Assembly: GCA_917880885.1 (NCBI GenBank)
Contig: OU862906.1
Coordinates: 63,158,665-63,222,664 of the forward strand
Source of the DNA: Limnephilus marmoratus
Lineage: Eukaryota; Arthropoda; Insecta; Trichoptera; Limnephilidae
Reading direction: 5' to 3'
Length of the DNA stretch: 64,000 nucleotides
Shown: positions 43,768 to 55,519 of the stretch, in pieces
Layout of the letters: every line of letters begins with the position of its first letter
Numbering within the stretch: position 1 is the first letter of the stretch
Notes under the pieces: model-generated
Databases searched by the model: none
What the model was told of the DNA's origin: nothing
Seen by the model: the letters and a program-made list of their open reading frames with translations, nothing else
Position numbers and translations under genes: made by a program

Positions 43768-43962
43768 TTTTTTTAAAGAAAGACCAACATTCCCGGGTTA
43801 CGATTACCCGACAATATTTTAAAAACCTCCTACTACCACCACAGAAAGCGGAAATGTTGCTTGCGTTGTCTGGAACGGACTTAAGCCAGCCTAGGAATCG
43901 AACACGCGGCGCCCAGGTGGGACCCAAATGCGATGCCAATTCAGCCACCGACCGGTCAAACC
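43768..43962 (-). mobile_element. tRNA-derived SINE
   Basis: Read on the minus strand from 43962: GACCGGTCGGTGGCTGAATT gives the A box (TGGCTGAATTGGC) and GTGTTCGATTCCT the B box, with normal spacing for an RNA polymerase III promoter. A tRNA-unrelated body follows (GGCTGGCTTAAGTCCG, CTGTGGTGGTAGTAGGAGG, TAACCCGGGAATGTTGG) and an A-run (T-run at 43769-43777). About 195 bp. A truncated relative is at 24395-24553. Confidence 0.82.
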
Positions 43963-44313
43963 TGTCGTAATAAACTATTATTTTTTTTAGTTTGCTAAAG
44001 TAGTTAAGTTTTAGTCAACACACCGACTCTACAGATACCTGGATTTTTAGTTAATTGAATTATCATGATTGTGGATAATGTAGATACACCTTTTATGAAT
44101 ATTTAATTTAATATTTTATTTTATTTTATTCGTGTACAATATTACATCATTACGGATATAATATCATCAGGTAGACAACCTGAAGAACGAAATGTATGAA
44201 AATTTTAATTAATTTATTCCACTCCTTAATGGGCTTTAACACTCTAGTTTATGAATTCAGTCTCACAGTTCTTTTAAATACGTCAAAACTAAAACAATGA
44301 AGAAAATATATGT

Positions 44314-44444
44314 GTTACTGAAAAAATCCGTAAATTGGTAAATCTTAGGTTTTACAAGTAAATCATAGGATTTACCAACATTAAAAATCTTAGGACTCAC
44401 TGGAAAATCTTAAGATTTACCGTAGTAAGGGCTTTTACAGTAAC
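44314..44444. mobile_element. Small MITE-like element
   Basis: Ends GTTACTGAAAAAATCC and GGGCTTTTACAGTAAC are imperfect inverted repeats (about 13 of 16 pairs). Inside, GTAAATC-TTAGG and GGATTTAC repeat in alternating orientation. No target duplication identified. Confidence 0.5.
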
Positions 44445-45239
44445 GTAGGTATATGTACAATGAAAAAATGTAACAAAAAAGGCATTTCAGGTATTCAGGA
44501 ATAAAATACCATTTGGGTTCATGTTTTATTGTTGATTTGCTTATATTTAAACTAAATACTTATACAACAATATCAATAACGTTACTATGACTGCCCAATG
44601 TTTCACCATTTGCTTCTACTTCATAGTGTATATGGTTGGTCATAAAATTACTTCTCCAAATTGAAAACAGAATTGAAAAACCTTTTATCTTTTTTTCGAA
44701 AACACGAGGTCTCGATCATTCTTTCCTGGGTATGCAATAGTGATGGGTTCATGTTTTATAGCTGACTTGTGTACTCGTCGTCGGTTCGGAACATGAATAT
44801 TATGATGACTGATGACAGCGCAGCGTGAAATAGTATCAACACTTCAGCAATGCAGAGCTGGGTACAATGGTTACTGTTGCTGGTACATATCAGTGGCGTG
44901 CATTGCTCTATGACTAAAGTTGGCTACCTGAGGTTTTCAAATTCGGGTAATAAATTGTGTATTTTTATTATGTATTTCTTTATTAGATCCACCATTTTAT
45001 TATTCACGCCGACCACTTTCTGAATCCTTCCTCAGGGCAAAAATATAAAATCTTCACATTACAAAACAGTGGGTGAGCACAATATATTACTAAATGTTGT
45101 GGTCGGGGTGGGGGCGTGACTGGGGATTAGAGTGGGGGGAGGAGTTAGAATGGACAGTGAAAGGGAACATGTCTACCGTCTCGGGTCTAGTGACTAGAAG
45201 ATAATATTTTTAGTATATTAATAATGGACTCACTATTAT
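44445..45239. other. No recognisable feature
   Basis: No credible ORF or repeat. Confidence 0.45.
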
Positions 45240-45640
45240 GGGTTTATTTCTATGTCGATCCGCTCATGGGGCAACTGAAAAAAAAACAGTCGCTGTCCAC
45301 AGGAAAGGAACTTGTGAATTTCATTGGCGGTCCGCACACAGGCAACTTGTAATAGACCAGTTGTCAAGGGCGACGCTGCTCGCAGTATTAGTCGTCGCTG
45401 TTATAGTCCAGGGCAGCGACCGTCTCGCTGTCTCCCGTCTCCCGTCTCTGTCTGCTGTCTCGGTCGCGCGCACCAACTGGCCCCCATACAAAGCTAAAGG
45501 ACAAGTACCCGTTGCGGTCGCCTGCCTCTGTCTCCCGTCTCGGTCTCCGGTCTCGGTCGCGGCGCGCAACCGCCGCCTTTAGTCGTCGCAGTGTTAGTCG
45601 TCGCTGCGGCCGACGCGTTTCAGTTGCCAGGGTTGACAGG
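45240..45640. repeat. GC-rich GTCTC-repeat block with short inverted ends
   Basis: Bounded by GGCAACTGAAAA (45268) and GCGTTTCAGTTGCC (ending about 45632). Between them CGTCTC/GGTCTC recurs about every 6-14 bases (45420-45460 and 45525-45560), and GTCGTCGC motifs recur near both ends. GC content far exceeds the surroundings. Arg/Ser-rich ORFs on both strands follow from the composition. It may be a non-autonomous DNA element; class unknown. Confidence 0.45.
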
Positions 45641-47203
45641 TTACCATAGTTTCGCCTCACGACCTGTCTAGTTTTCGAGTAATGTTCGATATATCAGAGC
45701 AGGAAAATATCGATTTTGCGCAGGAGGTTGATAAATTATTATTATTATGTATTAAAGTCGATAATTGATAGATTATTATTAATAAAATACATTTTTGTTA
45801 AACAAGCTGATATAATTACTGAAATTCGTGAAGTTGAGTTGAGCTGTGAATTGAGTTGCCAACCAGTTTTCGGTTTCTCCTTAGGCTTCTAAGTTATGCA
45901 AGCATTTTCGGAATTTAGCGAAATCAGATTTTTTTTTATTATTAATTACTTTAAGTGTTCTAACGCATGAATAAAAAATAAAGTAGTTTTAATAAAGAAA
46001 TATTGTTTCATTTATTTATAATGAGCAACCATAAAGTTACGGCTACATTTAAAAGATTTTTTTTTAAACTTATTTACTGCACACGTCCACAAGGAGAACT
46101 TGTATTGAGAGCAGGCGCTGATAGTGACGCGGATGTTATGGCCAACTGAATAAAAAGGCCTACAATATCCTTAAGAAATTCATAAGTAGCGTTTTTTTAT
46201 TACTTACCTATTCATTACAATTTATGATTCGTTTTTCTTAGGGTAGGCCCAGATCTTCAGGCATGTTGGACTACACGCCACTGGAACACAGGTAGATATC
46301 TACTTGTACACTAGTGATACTTCTCGTGGAATATCCGTCATGTGCAGAGTATTGCGCACAGGAGGCGGAAATAATATTTGCAGTGCAGAGCGGTAATTAC
46401 TGCTGACAGAGAGCACTCGAAACGGAATAAGGAATTTTTTATTATGAATTATTGCGAATCAGTGAGGTTACTCGATTTGCAATAATTTTATAAATTGCGG
46501 TGGTTGCAATTGTAAATTACTTCTGCGTACTTTAATTGACCGCACTGAAAAACGTTCCACAAATAATATTTGCTTAATCCAACCTTGTGTATCGATTCTC
46601 ATACTAAACATTCCACAATATTTTTAGTGCGTATCTAAAACTGTCCACTTAAAAAAAAACCTTAAATGGTTTATACATATAAGAAAACTGGGTGTTAGGT
46701 GGTATACTAGATTTACTTTAACCAGTGTTTCCTGACATTCTTTCGAGTAAAGAAATGTTAATGATATTTTGGTGTTCTTTCAGACATTTTTTTCAGTTTT
46801 TTTTTCTTCGAAACATAAGACTTCCTTTCATGTTTAATCACTGGTCACTTAGCCCTCACCCCGCCCCCAACTGTCCAATGCCGACTTATTTTTTATGTTT
46901 TAAATAAAAAAAAAAAAACCTAAATCTAGAGCAAATTTTTTTACTCCAAATAATGTAACGAATCACTAATCAAGTATGCGCCTTAATACCCTGTGTATTT
47001 TATGTCCCTTTTCATGTTTTGTAGGTTTAATAGAAGACTTAAAAATAAAATTGAAATAGTGTATGGGTCAGAACAGCAGAAATTAAAGTTTGCAGCATGT
47101 GTAGTTTTGTAGTCAATTTGCATAAAAAATTTCACAGGATGGTTTATTTCAAAACCAAATAAAGTGTGACATTTTTCTTCTTCTCGGCAACCCAACATCA
47201 ATA
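45641..47203. other. No recognisable feature
   Basis: AT-rich. Minor ORFs (46725-46907, 46983-47201) lack recognisable content. A GGCCAACTGAATAAAAAGGCC word near 46140 echoes the end of the GTCTC block. Confidence 0.45.
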
Positions 47204-48055
47204 GGCCACTTGCATGGATTTCATAACGACTTGGAAAAAATCATGTGGATAGATCTTTTTACTAAGATTAAGAAAATGTTAGTAAAATTGTTTAGAAATG
47301 TACAGATTTTTTTATTTTTAAATAAATAAATCCATTATTTGGGCTCGTGACGTCACTACATGAAAATGTCCCGTCTCCGAAAATGCTCCAATTATTTTTT
47401 TAAAATTCCACACTGATTTATTTTTTTATATGGCATCACTTTGATTTCAGGCGAATTTTTGAATTCGTTCACTAGATTTATTGTTTGTTCTCTGCGAACT
47501 TATCATTTGGTTTCACTTTTTGACAGATGCTCTGAAGAGAACCCCGTACTTTTAATGATCTACGGGGTTCTCTTCAGAACGTGCAGATGATGTCGGTACG
47601 TGTTTTAGAGGTATAATGATTATGGTGCTGATTTTAACAAAATTAAATTTTATAATATTCTTATTATTATTATAATTTACAAGTACAAGTATATTACATT
47701 GAATGTAGTAATATAGACGCTGTTCATTATAATGATTTATGATCAATAAGATGGATCAAGGAAAAAAAATATTTATGAGATGTAATATTTTTGGTATGCC
47801 TCGCTATTCTGCTGTGCCATTCGTGTGGAAAACGTTCTTTTTTTTTTTAAATGTTTTTCGGCTATGTAATTATCGTTTTTTCACACTTATAAAATTATGT
47901 CCCGTCTTTCCGGTTTATAAAAAATAGTCTGATTTATCGGATTGAAATTTTCAAAAAATCCGCAGGGTTTCAAAAATACGATTAAAAAAAAAAAAAAAAT
48001 ACAGAATGTCTTAGAATATTTGCCTAAACCGGAAAAAAATTTGATGCAAGTGGCC
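47204..48055 (+). mobile_element. MITE family with GGCCACTTGCAT ends, copy 2
   Basis: Ends GGCCACTTGCAT and ATGCAAGTGGCC are perfect inverted repeats flanked by TA (47202-47203, 48056-48057), fitting a Tc1/mariner-type TA target. It is 852 bp with no transposase. At 47532-47548 and 47561-47577 lies a perfect 17 bp hairpin, CTGAAGAGAACCCCGTA, absent from copy 1 (33067-33830). Confidence 0.72.
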
Positions 48056-48057
48056 TA

Positions 48058-49239
48058 TTATACATAAAACATCCATATTCATCCTTTTGCATTTAAGAAA
48101 AATGAAGAAGACATTAATATTTAATAACATTTCGGAATTTAATGATACCGAAGGGCGAACGGCCGTCACGCATGCTAATAAAAAAGCAAAGCGTTTTGAG
48201 AAAATATTTTCTTATAATACGAAAAATACAGAGTTATTCAGAAAACAATAAGGCAGAGATTTTTCCACCTAAAATCTCACAGGTTTTAAGTAAAACCTTA
48301 CTAAGCTTCGTTGAAATTCTTCCAAACACGAAACCTTATAAAGATTGTCTTAGGATCATATTTCAAAATCTTTGATAAATCTTTTCACCCTTGAGACCCT
48401 AATTCCCAGAAGGATATTCATCCTAATGTAAAAGCCTAGAACCAACTAAAAAAAATCATGACTAAGATTAAGGCTTAGGTAGCTGTAACTTTAAGACCGT
48501 TTAACCAGCCAGCGGCCGAAAATCCACATTGAGAAAGATTAATTATTCTCCGTACCAGCTTTTTAAAATAACAACTCAATATCGATTTTATTTCATTCCA
48601 AATTTGCTTTAATTTATACCTACATCCAAAAATGCTGAAAGGCGTGATGATAAAACTATTAAAATAATGTACTTTTTGTAATTATTTTTTACTTATAAGT
48701 ATTTATCATTTTTCAATAATGTTTAAGTTAAATAAAAATGTAAAAAAATCTGAAATATATTAGTGTAAGTGCGCAAATAAATACACAAAAGGACCAATTT
48801 TCGTCAAGAAACACATGTACATATATATATTTTTAATGATTTTATTTAAACTAAATTTAAAATTCTAAAACATGCGATACCCAGATAACGTATTGATTTA
48901 TTTAATTACATGATTATATGATTTGAAATGGGTGTGGAATAATACAAAATCTTTTTTGAAAATTTAACAAATCTGCCAACGAGCTATGGTATTAACCTTA
49001 TTATACTAAAAATAAACATTTTTTTCTCAAAATTTAAGACATCCGAATGCTAGATAAAAGAACAATCTTTCGAAATCCATTTATAATTTTGTGGAAAAGA
49101 GTCAATACGTCTAAAATCTGATTAAAAAATGACATATTTCTGGTTTTCTCTGGTAATATACCCTCTTAATTAGTATTTTAACCTTAAAAATTCTTACATA
49201 AAGATATGCTAGATGTTTAGCCAGGGCCCGAAAGTCTTG
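48058..49239. other. Mostly unassigned
   Basis: AT-rich. TTAACCAGCCAGCGGCCGAA at 48501 resembles the start of TTAA MITE family 2, but no matching right end was found. Short ORFs without content. Confidence 0.4.
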
Positions 49240-49645
49240 CTTAATAATAATAATAATAATAATTGGCTAATTTATATAAAAAAAAATATATTTTTTTTTA
49301 CATGTGCTTCACACAGGAGGCCCTGAGGAGAATATATATTTTTTTTACATGTGCTTCGCACAGGAGGCCCTGTGGAAAATAATTTCCCTCAGGGCCTATG
49401 TCATCTTTGGGGATGCTGTGTGTAGGGTTTTTTTAGGGAAAGGAAGGAGAGGAGAGTTCTGGGAAGGAAAATGGTTTAAGGGGTGGGTAGGAATCTGGAG
49501 TTCAGTGTGTCCTGGACATCCGCCTCCAAGACCTAGACAAACCTCACCCCATGAACCCGGGCACCCCTGCCAAATCTTGGGGTGACCTATGGCAGAGATG
49601 TTATATAGCGCCGTTTTCGTGGAAAATCACCTCAAGGGCTCTGGC
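49240..49645 (-). repeat. AAT-tailed retroelement 3' end, split by a retroposon
   Basis: AATAATAATAATAATTGGCT at 49243-49266 and TATAGCGCCGTTTTCGTGG through CACCTCAAGGG at 49602-49640 together match the 67-base insertion in the Ty3 pol (59676-59742). On the minus strand it reads ...CACGAAAACGGCGCTATA... then an (ATT)n tail, like a LINE 3' end. A hairpin-tailed retroposon (49290-49600) sits inside. Confidence 0.65.
49290..49600 (-). mobile_element. Hairpin-tailed retroposon, copy 4 with a doubled 3' end
   Basis: Two T-runs (49290-49299 and about 49339-49346) are each followed by CATGTGCTTC-CACAGGAGGC. The first is only ~40 bases of family 3' end; the second is followed by a longer copy to about 49600, 5'-truncated within the CACCTCTGCCATAGG region. 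One copy may have inserted into another's tail, or the template may have jumped. Confidence 0.7.
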
Positions 49646-49758
49646 GGTATAAACATATAATGGGTAATTACAAAAAAATACTTATAAATTAAATACTTAT
49701 TTCAGTAACCGTGGTTAGTTTGCAACTCCGGTCAATGAACTTTAGAACTTTTTTATTA

Positions 49759-50849
49759 TTTTTTTACACTTGCTTCACATAGGAGGCCCTAATGAAAAAA
49801 ATTTCCCTCAGGGCTTATGTCATCTTTGAGGATGCTGTGTGGTAGGACTTTTTAGGAAAATGAAGAAGAGGAAGTTCTGGGATGGAACAAAGGTATGAGG
49901 GGTGGGCATTAATCTGGGGTCGGTGTATCCAGGAGTGAAGTATGAATCTATCCTTACCACTGCGGTGCAAGGCAATGTTCCGAGAGAGTCCTGCTGGAGA
50001 GGTCAAAAGATCTCCCTCAATCAGTCTCTCCCGATCTGGTCTGCCGCGCAGCTGGCGGGTAGACGCAACCCGGGCACCCCTGCTTAGTCACCAAATGTAG
50101 CGAACCACATGGGGTAATCCATGGTAGAGGCGTTGTATGAGACCACTTTTCTGTTCCATACAAATACTATAAACAAATAGGGCGCTGGACTCCGATCGTC
50201 ACTTCGGTTTCGGGAGATAATAATAACTCAGAAGTTTCTTGGATAATGAATGATATATTTATTTGTCAGCCGGTTTTTATACTAATTCTAGTGTACACCT
50301 GTTTAAAGGAAAACGTAAACATGTTATTCATTTCGCCACCTGTTGTTTATTTGGATGACCGCAGGTGTTCGAAGCAGGTGTCCGGTATATTAATTTGCTA
50401 TTTTTATAACAAACTTGTTTTGACACGAAGTGTTTTTCTTGCATGGGTTGACGTCACTTCGCACCTGTTGTTTGTGATAATGCCAGGTGTTTGAGGCAGG
50501 TGTAAGTCTCGTTGAATAACAAGCTGGTTTGGACATGTGCAGCCTTTGTGTAACATTTCGCAAGAATTGACTTGATTATATCGTTTTACTCTTCTCTGAA
50601 TAGGCAATATTTTCAAGGGGACACGTGCGGCCGCCAGCTGTGATTTTTCACGTAAATAAGCTAGTTTAGACACGAAGTGTTGACGTCATTTCACACCTGT
50701 TGTTTGTGATAATGCCAGGTGTTTGAGGCAGGTGTAGCGACCAGCTGCAAGTTTCATGTAAACAAAATCCAATACATCAAGACGTCTGTTACAGGCGTTG
50801 TTTATCCAAAAAATGATTCCCGGGGCGGCGGTAACCATACCCGCCTCCC
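49759..50849 (-). mobile_element. Hairpin-tailed retroposon, possible long form
   Basis: On the minus strand the family 5' end (GGGAGGCGGGTATGGTTACC) lies at 50849, and the family 3' end with T-run at 49759. In between are segments missing from the short copies: GCGGCAGACCAGATCGGGAG and CTCCAGCAGGACTCTCTCGG (50040-49930) and a 600-base region with three related subrepeats (about 50325-50390, 50455-50510, 50690-50745) centred on CACCTGTTGTTTGTG...GCCAGGTGTTTGAGGCAGG. Near 50130-50200 homology to the short form is interrupted, so two independent pieces side by side remain possible. No RT is encoded. Confidence 0.5.
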
Positions 50850-51106
50850 AAATATACGCTTCAATTTTCTAAAATGAAAGTGTTTGTTTTGAGAATCCAG
50901 ACACGCGATAAAGTACCTACCTAACTAATATAATATTTTTAACACACAATTATTTTAATTGACATTTTCAAAAATGGAACTGATTTGTCGAGAATTCAGT
51001 CAATCGTCATTTTAGATAAGACACGAAGCAAAACAGTGGTTACACTTTTTTACCTAAAATTAGTCGAGTTTGACCCCCAACGCGCTAACGCCAAACGGCC
51101 GGGAAC

Positions 51107-51454
51107 TTTTTTTTTTTTTTTTTTACACGAGCTCCACACAGGAGGCCCTGAAGAAAATAATTTCCCTCAGGACCTATGTCATCTTTGGGGAAGCTGTGAG
51201 GAGGTTTTTTTTTAGGAAAATAAGGAGAGGAGAGATCTGGGGAGGAAAAGCGTTTAAGAAGTGGGTGGGAATCTGGGGTTCCGTGTGTCCTGGTCATCCG
51301 CCTCCAGGACCTAGATAAACCTCACCCCATGAACCCGGGCACCCATGCTAAATCATCAAACTCACACTCCAAGTGGTTCGCTACGTTTGGTACGGCAGAG
51401 GTGTTGGTTATCAAATAAAGGTTCCCGGGGCGGCGGTGCCCATTCCCGCCTCCC
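51107..51454 (-). mobile_element. Hairpin-tailed retroposon, full-length copy 5
   Basis: T-run 51107-51124 (A-run on the minus strand), then GAGCTCCACACAGGAGGCCC, and the 5' end GGGAGGCGGGAATGGGCACC at 51454. The inner hairpin carries changes on both sides (CCCTGAAG and CAGGACCT), so pairing is partly lost. Confidence 0.78.
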
Positions 51455-51704
51455 AAAATACCTAATACGGTCCCCTCGCACTGTTGCTCACGTATTCGTG
51501 AGGCAGTAAACACATGTTATTGGTCCCACCTGGCTTATCAAAATTTGAAAAACCGGTTTCATGTATGGAATGCACCCAAATTTCGTTCGTCGTTCTTTAG
51601 GTTTATCAGTTATTATTATTATTTTTTTTTTCGTTTTTCTTTTCTAATCGTTGTGTAATTGCAAGGTATTGGATACCCTGTAACATGGCAGCGGAACACT
51701 TCTT

Positions 51705-54600
51705 TTATTTTTTTTATTTTTTTTATTTTAGTTTATTAAGGAAACAAAGAGTTATACATATTTTCATAATAGAGTAACATATTACATGGTTGCATTAACC
51801 AGCGAAGTTTCCGCTAAAATTTAAAATATATGTATATATAAACATAGATTAAAACATAGAAGAAATCATAAAGTGGTAGAAAAAATAGAAATTATATAAA
51901 TATGTACAACAGAAATGAAAAAAAATACACAAATTAAAGCATGTGGGATATGTAAATCATCTAAATATTTTTATTATTATAAAAAGAAGGAAAACCAACA
52001 TAATGAAAATGAAAAAAAAAATAACATGCAGCAGGGGTGGAGAGTTCATAATTAACAATTTGTTTTGATTTTTTTGTATTATGAATTTAATAAATTGGCC
52101 TGAGGACAAATGGAAAATATCAGCGTCGTAAAGGATATCATTGTATTTTGTGCACGTCGTTCGGAGAAATGCATGTTGTGTGTAATTTGTTTTTGAGTGT
52201 GGGATGTGGAATAGTTGGTTTGACCTTGTGCTTCTTATTGGACAGTGGAAATTAATGTGTTCTAGAAGATAGTTGTTGTCAACAACGTCGTTAATGATTT
52301 TGAATAGGAATTTCTGGTCGGATATATTTCTTCTATCTTCTAAGGTTGATAAATTATGGAATGTTAATGAGTCTTTTAGGCTTTCTGATGTTCAAAAGGA
52401 TTTAAAGTCTAGGTGTTTCAGTATCTTTTTTTGAATTCTTTCTAACCTTTCAATGTTAACTTTGTATCGGGGATTCCATATGACTGATCCGAATTCTAAT
52501 ATTGAGCGAACAAAAGAGACATACAGTATTTTGATTACGTGTGGTGACCTGAATGGTTTGGTCACTCTTATGATGAATCCTAGAAGTTTGTATGCCCTGT
52601 CACAGATGGAATTTATATGTGTTCGGAAAGACATTCCGGAGTCCATAATTATTCCTAAGTCCTTAACTTCACAACATCTTTTTATCTCTACGTCATTGAA
52701 TTTGTACGGAAATATTAGGGGGTTTGTGCTTTTGGTGAATGATATTGTGTTACATTTTTCTAGGTAAAGGAACAGTTGGTTGTTCGCACAATATATTCCA
52801 AGTCTATTAATATCATCTTGCAATTCTAGGCTGTCATTAATATTAGTGATTTTTTTGTAAATTTTAGTGTCATCAGCAAAAATTTGGAATTTTTAAAGCA
52901 TTCACTCATATCATTGACATATAAAATAAACAAGAGAGGTCCGAGATGTGATCCTTGCGGGATTCCTGAAGGTATATTGAAAAAAACGGGAGGAGAAAAC
53001 CTTAGCTCTAACTGCTTGACTTCTGTTTGTCACATACGATTTGATCCATCTGAGAAGGTCACCATTAATCCCGATTTTTAACAGTTTCTTCAGAAGCAGT
53101 TCAATGTTAATTTTATCAAAGGCTTTTGAAAAATCCGTATAGATAGAGTCCACTTGATTTTTACCACCCATAGAATTTAAAATAAAATCTGTGTATTCCA
53201 GAAGGTTTGTCTCGACCGACCGTTTTCTGAAAAATCCGTGTTGATTTTTAGATATGATTGTTTGTACTGCTGGAAAAAGTTGATCAAGAACTATGTTTTC
53301 CATGATCTTGCTGACAATTGGGAGTTTGGAGATGGGCCTGTAGTTGGTGATGTTATTTTTGTCCCCGCTTTTGTGGATTGGTGTAATGAGTGCTTGTTTC
53401 CAGACGTTGGGGAAGTTGCCTTCTTCAAATGACATTTTAAATAGCACGGAGAGAGGATAAGCCAATTGGTCCCGGCATTTTACATAAAATATGGATGGAA
53501 TTAAATCAGATCCCGCACTTTTATTCGGATCAAGTTTTTTTTAAATAATTAAGTACACATGACTGATTGAAGTTAATGGTGTGTATATGTAGATTAGAGT
53601 TGTTGTCATTATTCTCAGAGTTTATAAGATTGAGGCGAGGGTTGGAATTTTCTACAAAAACTGATCTAAAAAATCACTAAAATGGTCGCATATGGATTGT
53701 CCATCATTGCAGGAAATATCTCCAAGATACATTTGCTTAGGTAAATCGGAAGAGGATTGCTTTGATTTAATAAATGACCAGAACTGTTTGCTACACTTTT
53801 TTATTGAATCTTCTGCCGTCATAATGAAGTTTTCATAACATTCTAGCGAGATCTTCTTCTGACGATTTCTCAGTACTGAAAATGATTGGTAGTCAGCTAA
53901 GTTCTTGTATTTTTTCCATTTCTTGTGATATTTTAATTTCTCTTTTACAATTTTAATAAGTGGTTAAGTATACCAGGGGGGAAACCTTTCTAAATTACCG
54001 TTAATTTTTTTTTTCGGGGATGTATTTGCGAATAATGTCATTCATGATATTGTAAAAATTTAATACGGCTTTTTCGGTATCCTTACTTTGAAATTCGAGT
54101 TTCCAATTTATTTTGGATAATTCATCAGTGATTTTACCGTAATCACCTCGGTGAAACATTTTAACTGTCCTAGACGAGCCGGAGAAAGACGGTACAGTAA
54201 CAGGTGATAACTCTATGTCTAATGCTCTGTGATGTGAATCTTTAGGTGTCAGAGGTTCGGTACAGTGGGTTATACTACACTTTGAAATATTTGTCATGAT
54301 TAAATCAAGGATTCGTTTGTTTGTATTGATTACAGAATTGAATTGGTGTAGTTGGGTGAATGAAAAGAAGTCTACCAAGGCACGGCTAGCAGTGTCTTCT
54401 GGAAAATTTGGTTCTAACTGGTTTTGCCCTTCGGTTAACTTCCAGATTAGTTTGGGTATATTGTAGTCTCCAGCTAATAAAAATAATCCTTCCGGGTGAT
54501 TTGTGTGCAGGTCTGATGTGGTGTTGAAGTGCTGAATTAGATTGTGGATGTAGTTGGTGTTTTGTGGGTGATATGTGCAGCAGATATGTAAATTTTTGAG
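51705..54600 (-). mobile_element. 5'-truncated LINE (Jockey/CR1-like), 2.9 kb
   Basis: The minus-strand element runs from the endonuclease domain near 54600 to an A/T-rich tail at 51703-51740 (TTTTATTTTTTTTATTTTTT on the plus strand). Coding sequence is in at least four frames: about 54590-54400, 54378-54001, 53465-52911 and 52823-52392. The N-terminal part of the endonuclease and any ORF1 are missing. It is more decayed than the LINE at 10965-14950. Confidence 0.8.
52392..54590 (-). pseudogene. LINE endonuclease-reverse transcriptase, broken
   Basis: The endonuclease C-terminal half is seen as LLAGDYNIPKLIWKL (about 54480) and RILDLIMTN...PKDSHHRALDIELS (54320-54220), the latter matching the 'SDHxxxxxxL' catalytic end. 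The reverse transcriptase follows at 53465-52911: FKMSFEEGNFPNVWKQALIT, NYRPISKLPIVSKIMENIV, NQHGFFRKRSVETNL and DFSKAFDKINIELLLKKL. The catalytic box lies near 52880, where frames change (plus-strand GTCATCAGCAAAAATTT is the reverse of a FADDx codon string). The thumb and C-terminus are at 52823-52392 (LGIYCANNQLFLYLEKC, RSILEFGSVIWNP, ERLERIQKKILKHL). Several frame breaks make it inactive. Confidence 0.82.
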
Positions 54601-55065
54601 TTTATTATTGCAATGTCACAGAGACGAGAACTGAACTATATAATGTGTCTCGTCCTTATCCCCTCCATTGGGGGTGGCTTGTGACCCCATTCCTGCATGC
54701 GGACACCGAAGTGAGAACGACCCGGAGCGATGTCTCATGGATGGCCCGTGCCTCCCCTGGGGGAAGGTGTGGGTCGTAAGGATATCTCGCGCGAGTAAGT
54801 GGACCCTCCGCCCTGCCTCCGACAACCCGGCGCTGATCCTTCTTAGAGTCTTAGGGCGTTCTGCCACCCACATCCATTAGCAATGTCGTCGAGGCATCAC
54901 CGGGAAGTTGGCTTAGGGGCGCGGAAACCGACCCTCGCGCTTGGCTTTCCTGAAAACATGCATCTCTCAACAGGACTGCCGGGCGTACCTGTGACACACT
55001 CGCTCCCTACCAGCAACAACGTTAAAATTGAGTTATTATTTATGTACATTAAACAGTTTGAGTAG
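54601..55065. other. GC-rich block of unknown origin
   Basis: GC-rich compared with its neighbours, ending near 55020 where AT-rich sequence resumes. It contains CCCCTCCATTGGGGGTGG and GCCCGTGCCTCCCCTGGGG. It abuts the truncated LINE, so it could be the 5' part of a GC-rich retroelement or an unrelated insertion. ORFs on both strands (54668-54880; 54873-54616) have no recognised motif. Confidence 0.35.
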
Positions 55066-55264
55066 GCATATCGCCTACATGTAATTATTTTATTTTCCCC
55101 TCTGATTTTCCCCAATGAAAGAGGTAATTACTTTTATATTTTCTTACTTTTGTTCTCTATTATATGTTTATTTATAAAAGGCAGTATAGCCGTTTATGTA
55201 TTTAAAATAAAATAAAATAAAATAAAGTAATGTATATATTTATATTTATTAGTTACTAACCTGT

Positions 55265-55445
55265 ATATATAAAGCACTTGCATACTGCTCGTTAACACCG
55301 TATGCCCCGACATTGGGGGTCTAGCTTTGTTCAAATTAAATGTAGAGACGTTCAAATAAAAAAAAATTAGCTTCCTTGTGAGTAACCATAAGTTACTTAT
55401 ACCGGGGTGGGTATGCGGTTGGAAACCTCCAGTGTTGCTCACGTA
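55265..55445 (-). repeat. Fragment related to the interior of hAT-like element A
   Basis: GCACTTGCATACTGCTCGTT, CCGTATGCCCCGACATTG and GGGGTCTAG match the reverse complement of 3870-3815, and GGGTGGGTATGCGGTTGG matches that of about 3735. No terminal repeats here. Confidence 0.65.
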
Positions 55446-55519
55446 ATAAGTGGAACACATTCAATGTGATATTAGTATGGAGTAGTGCCTCCATGAATAT
55501 CCCGTGATTTTTTACAGGT

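Noticed and set aside
45238..45660. Arg/Ser-rich ORFs on both strands
   Set aside because: Compositional effect of the GTCTC-rich block; mutually overlapping and without motifs.
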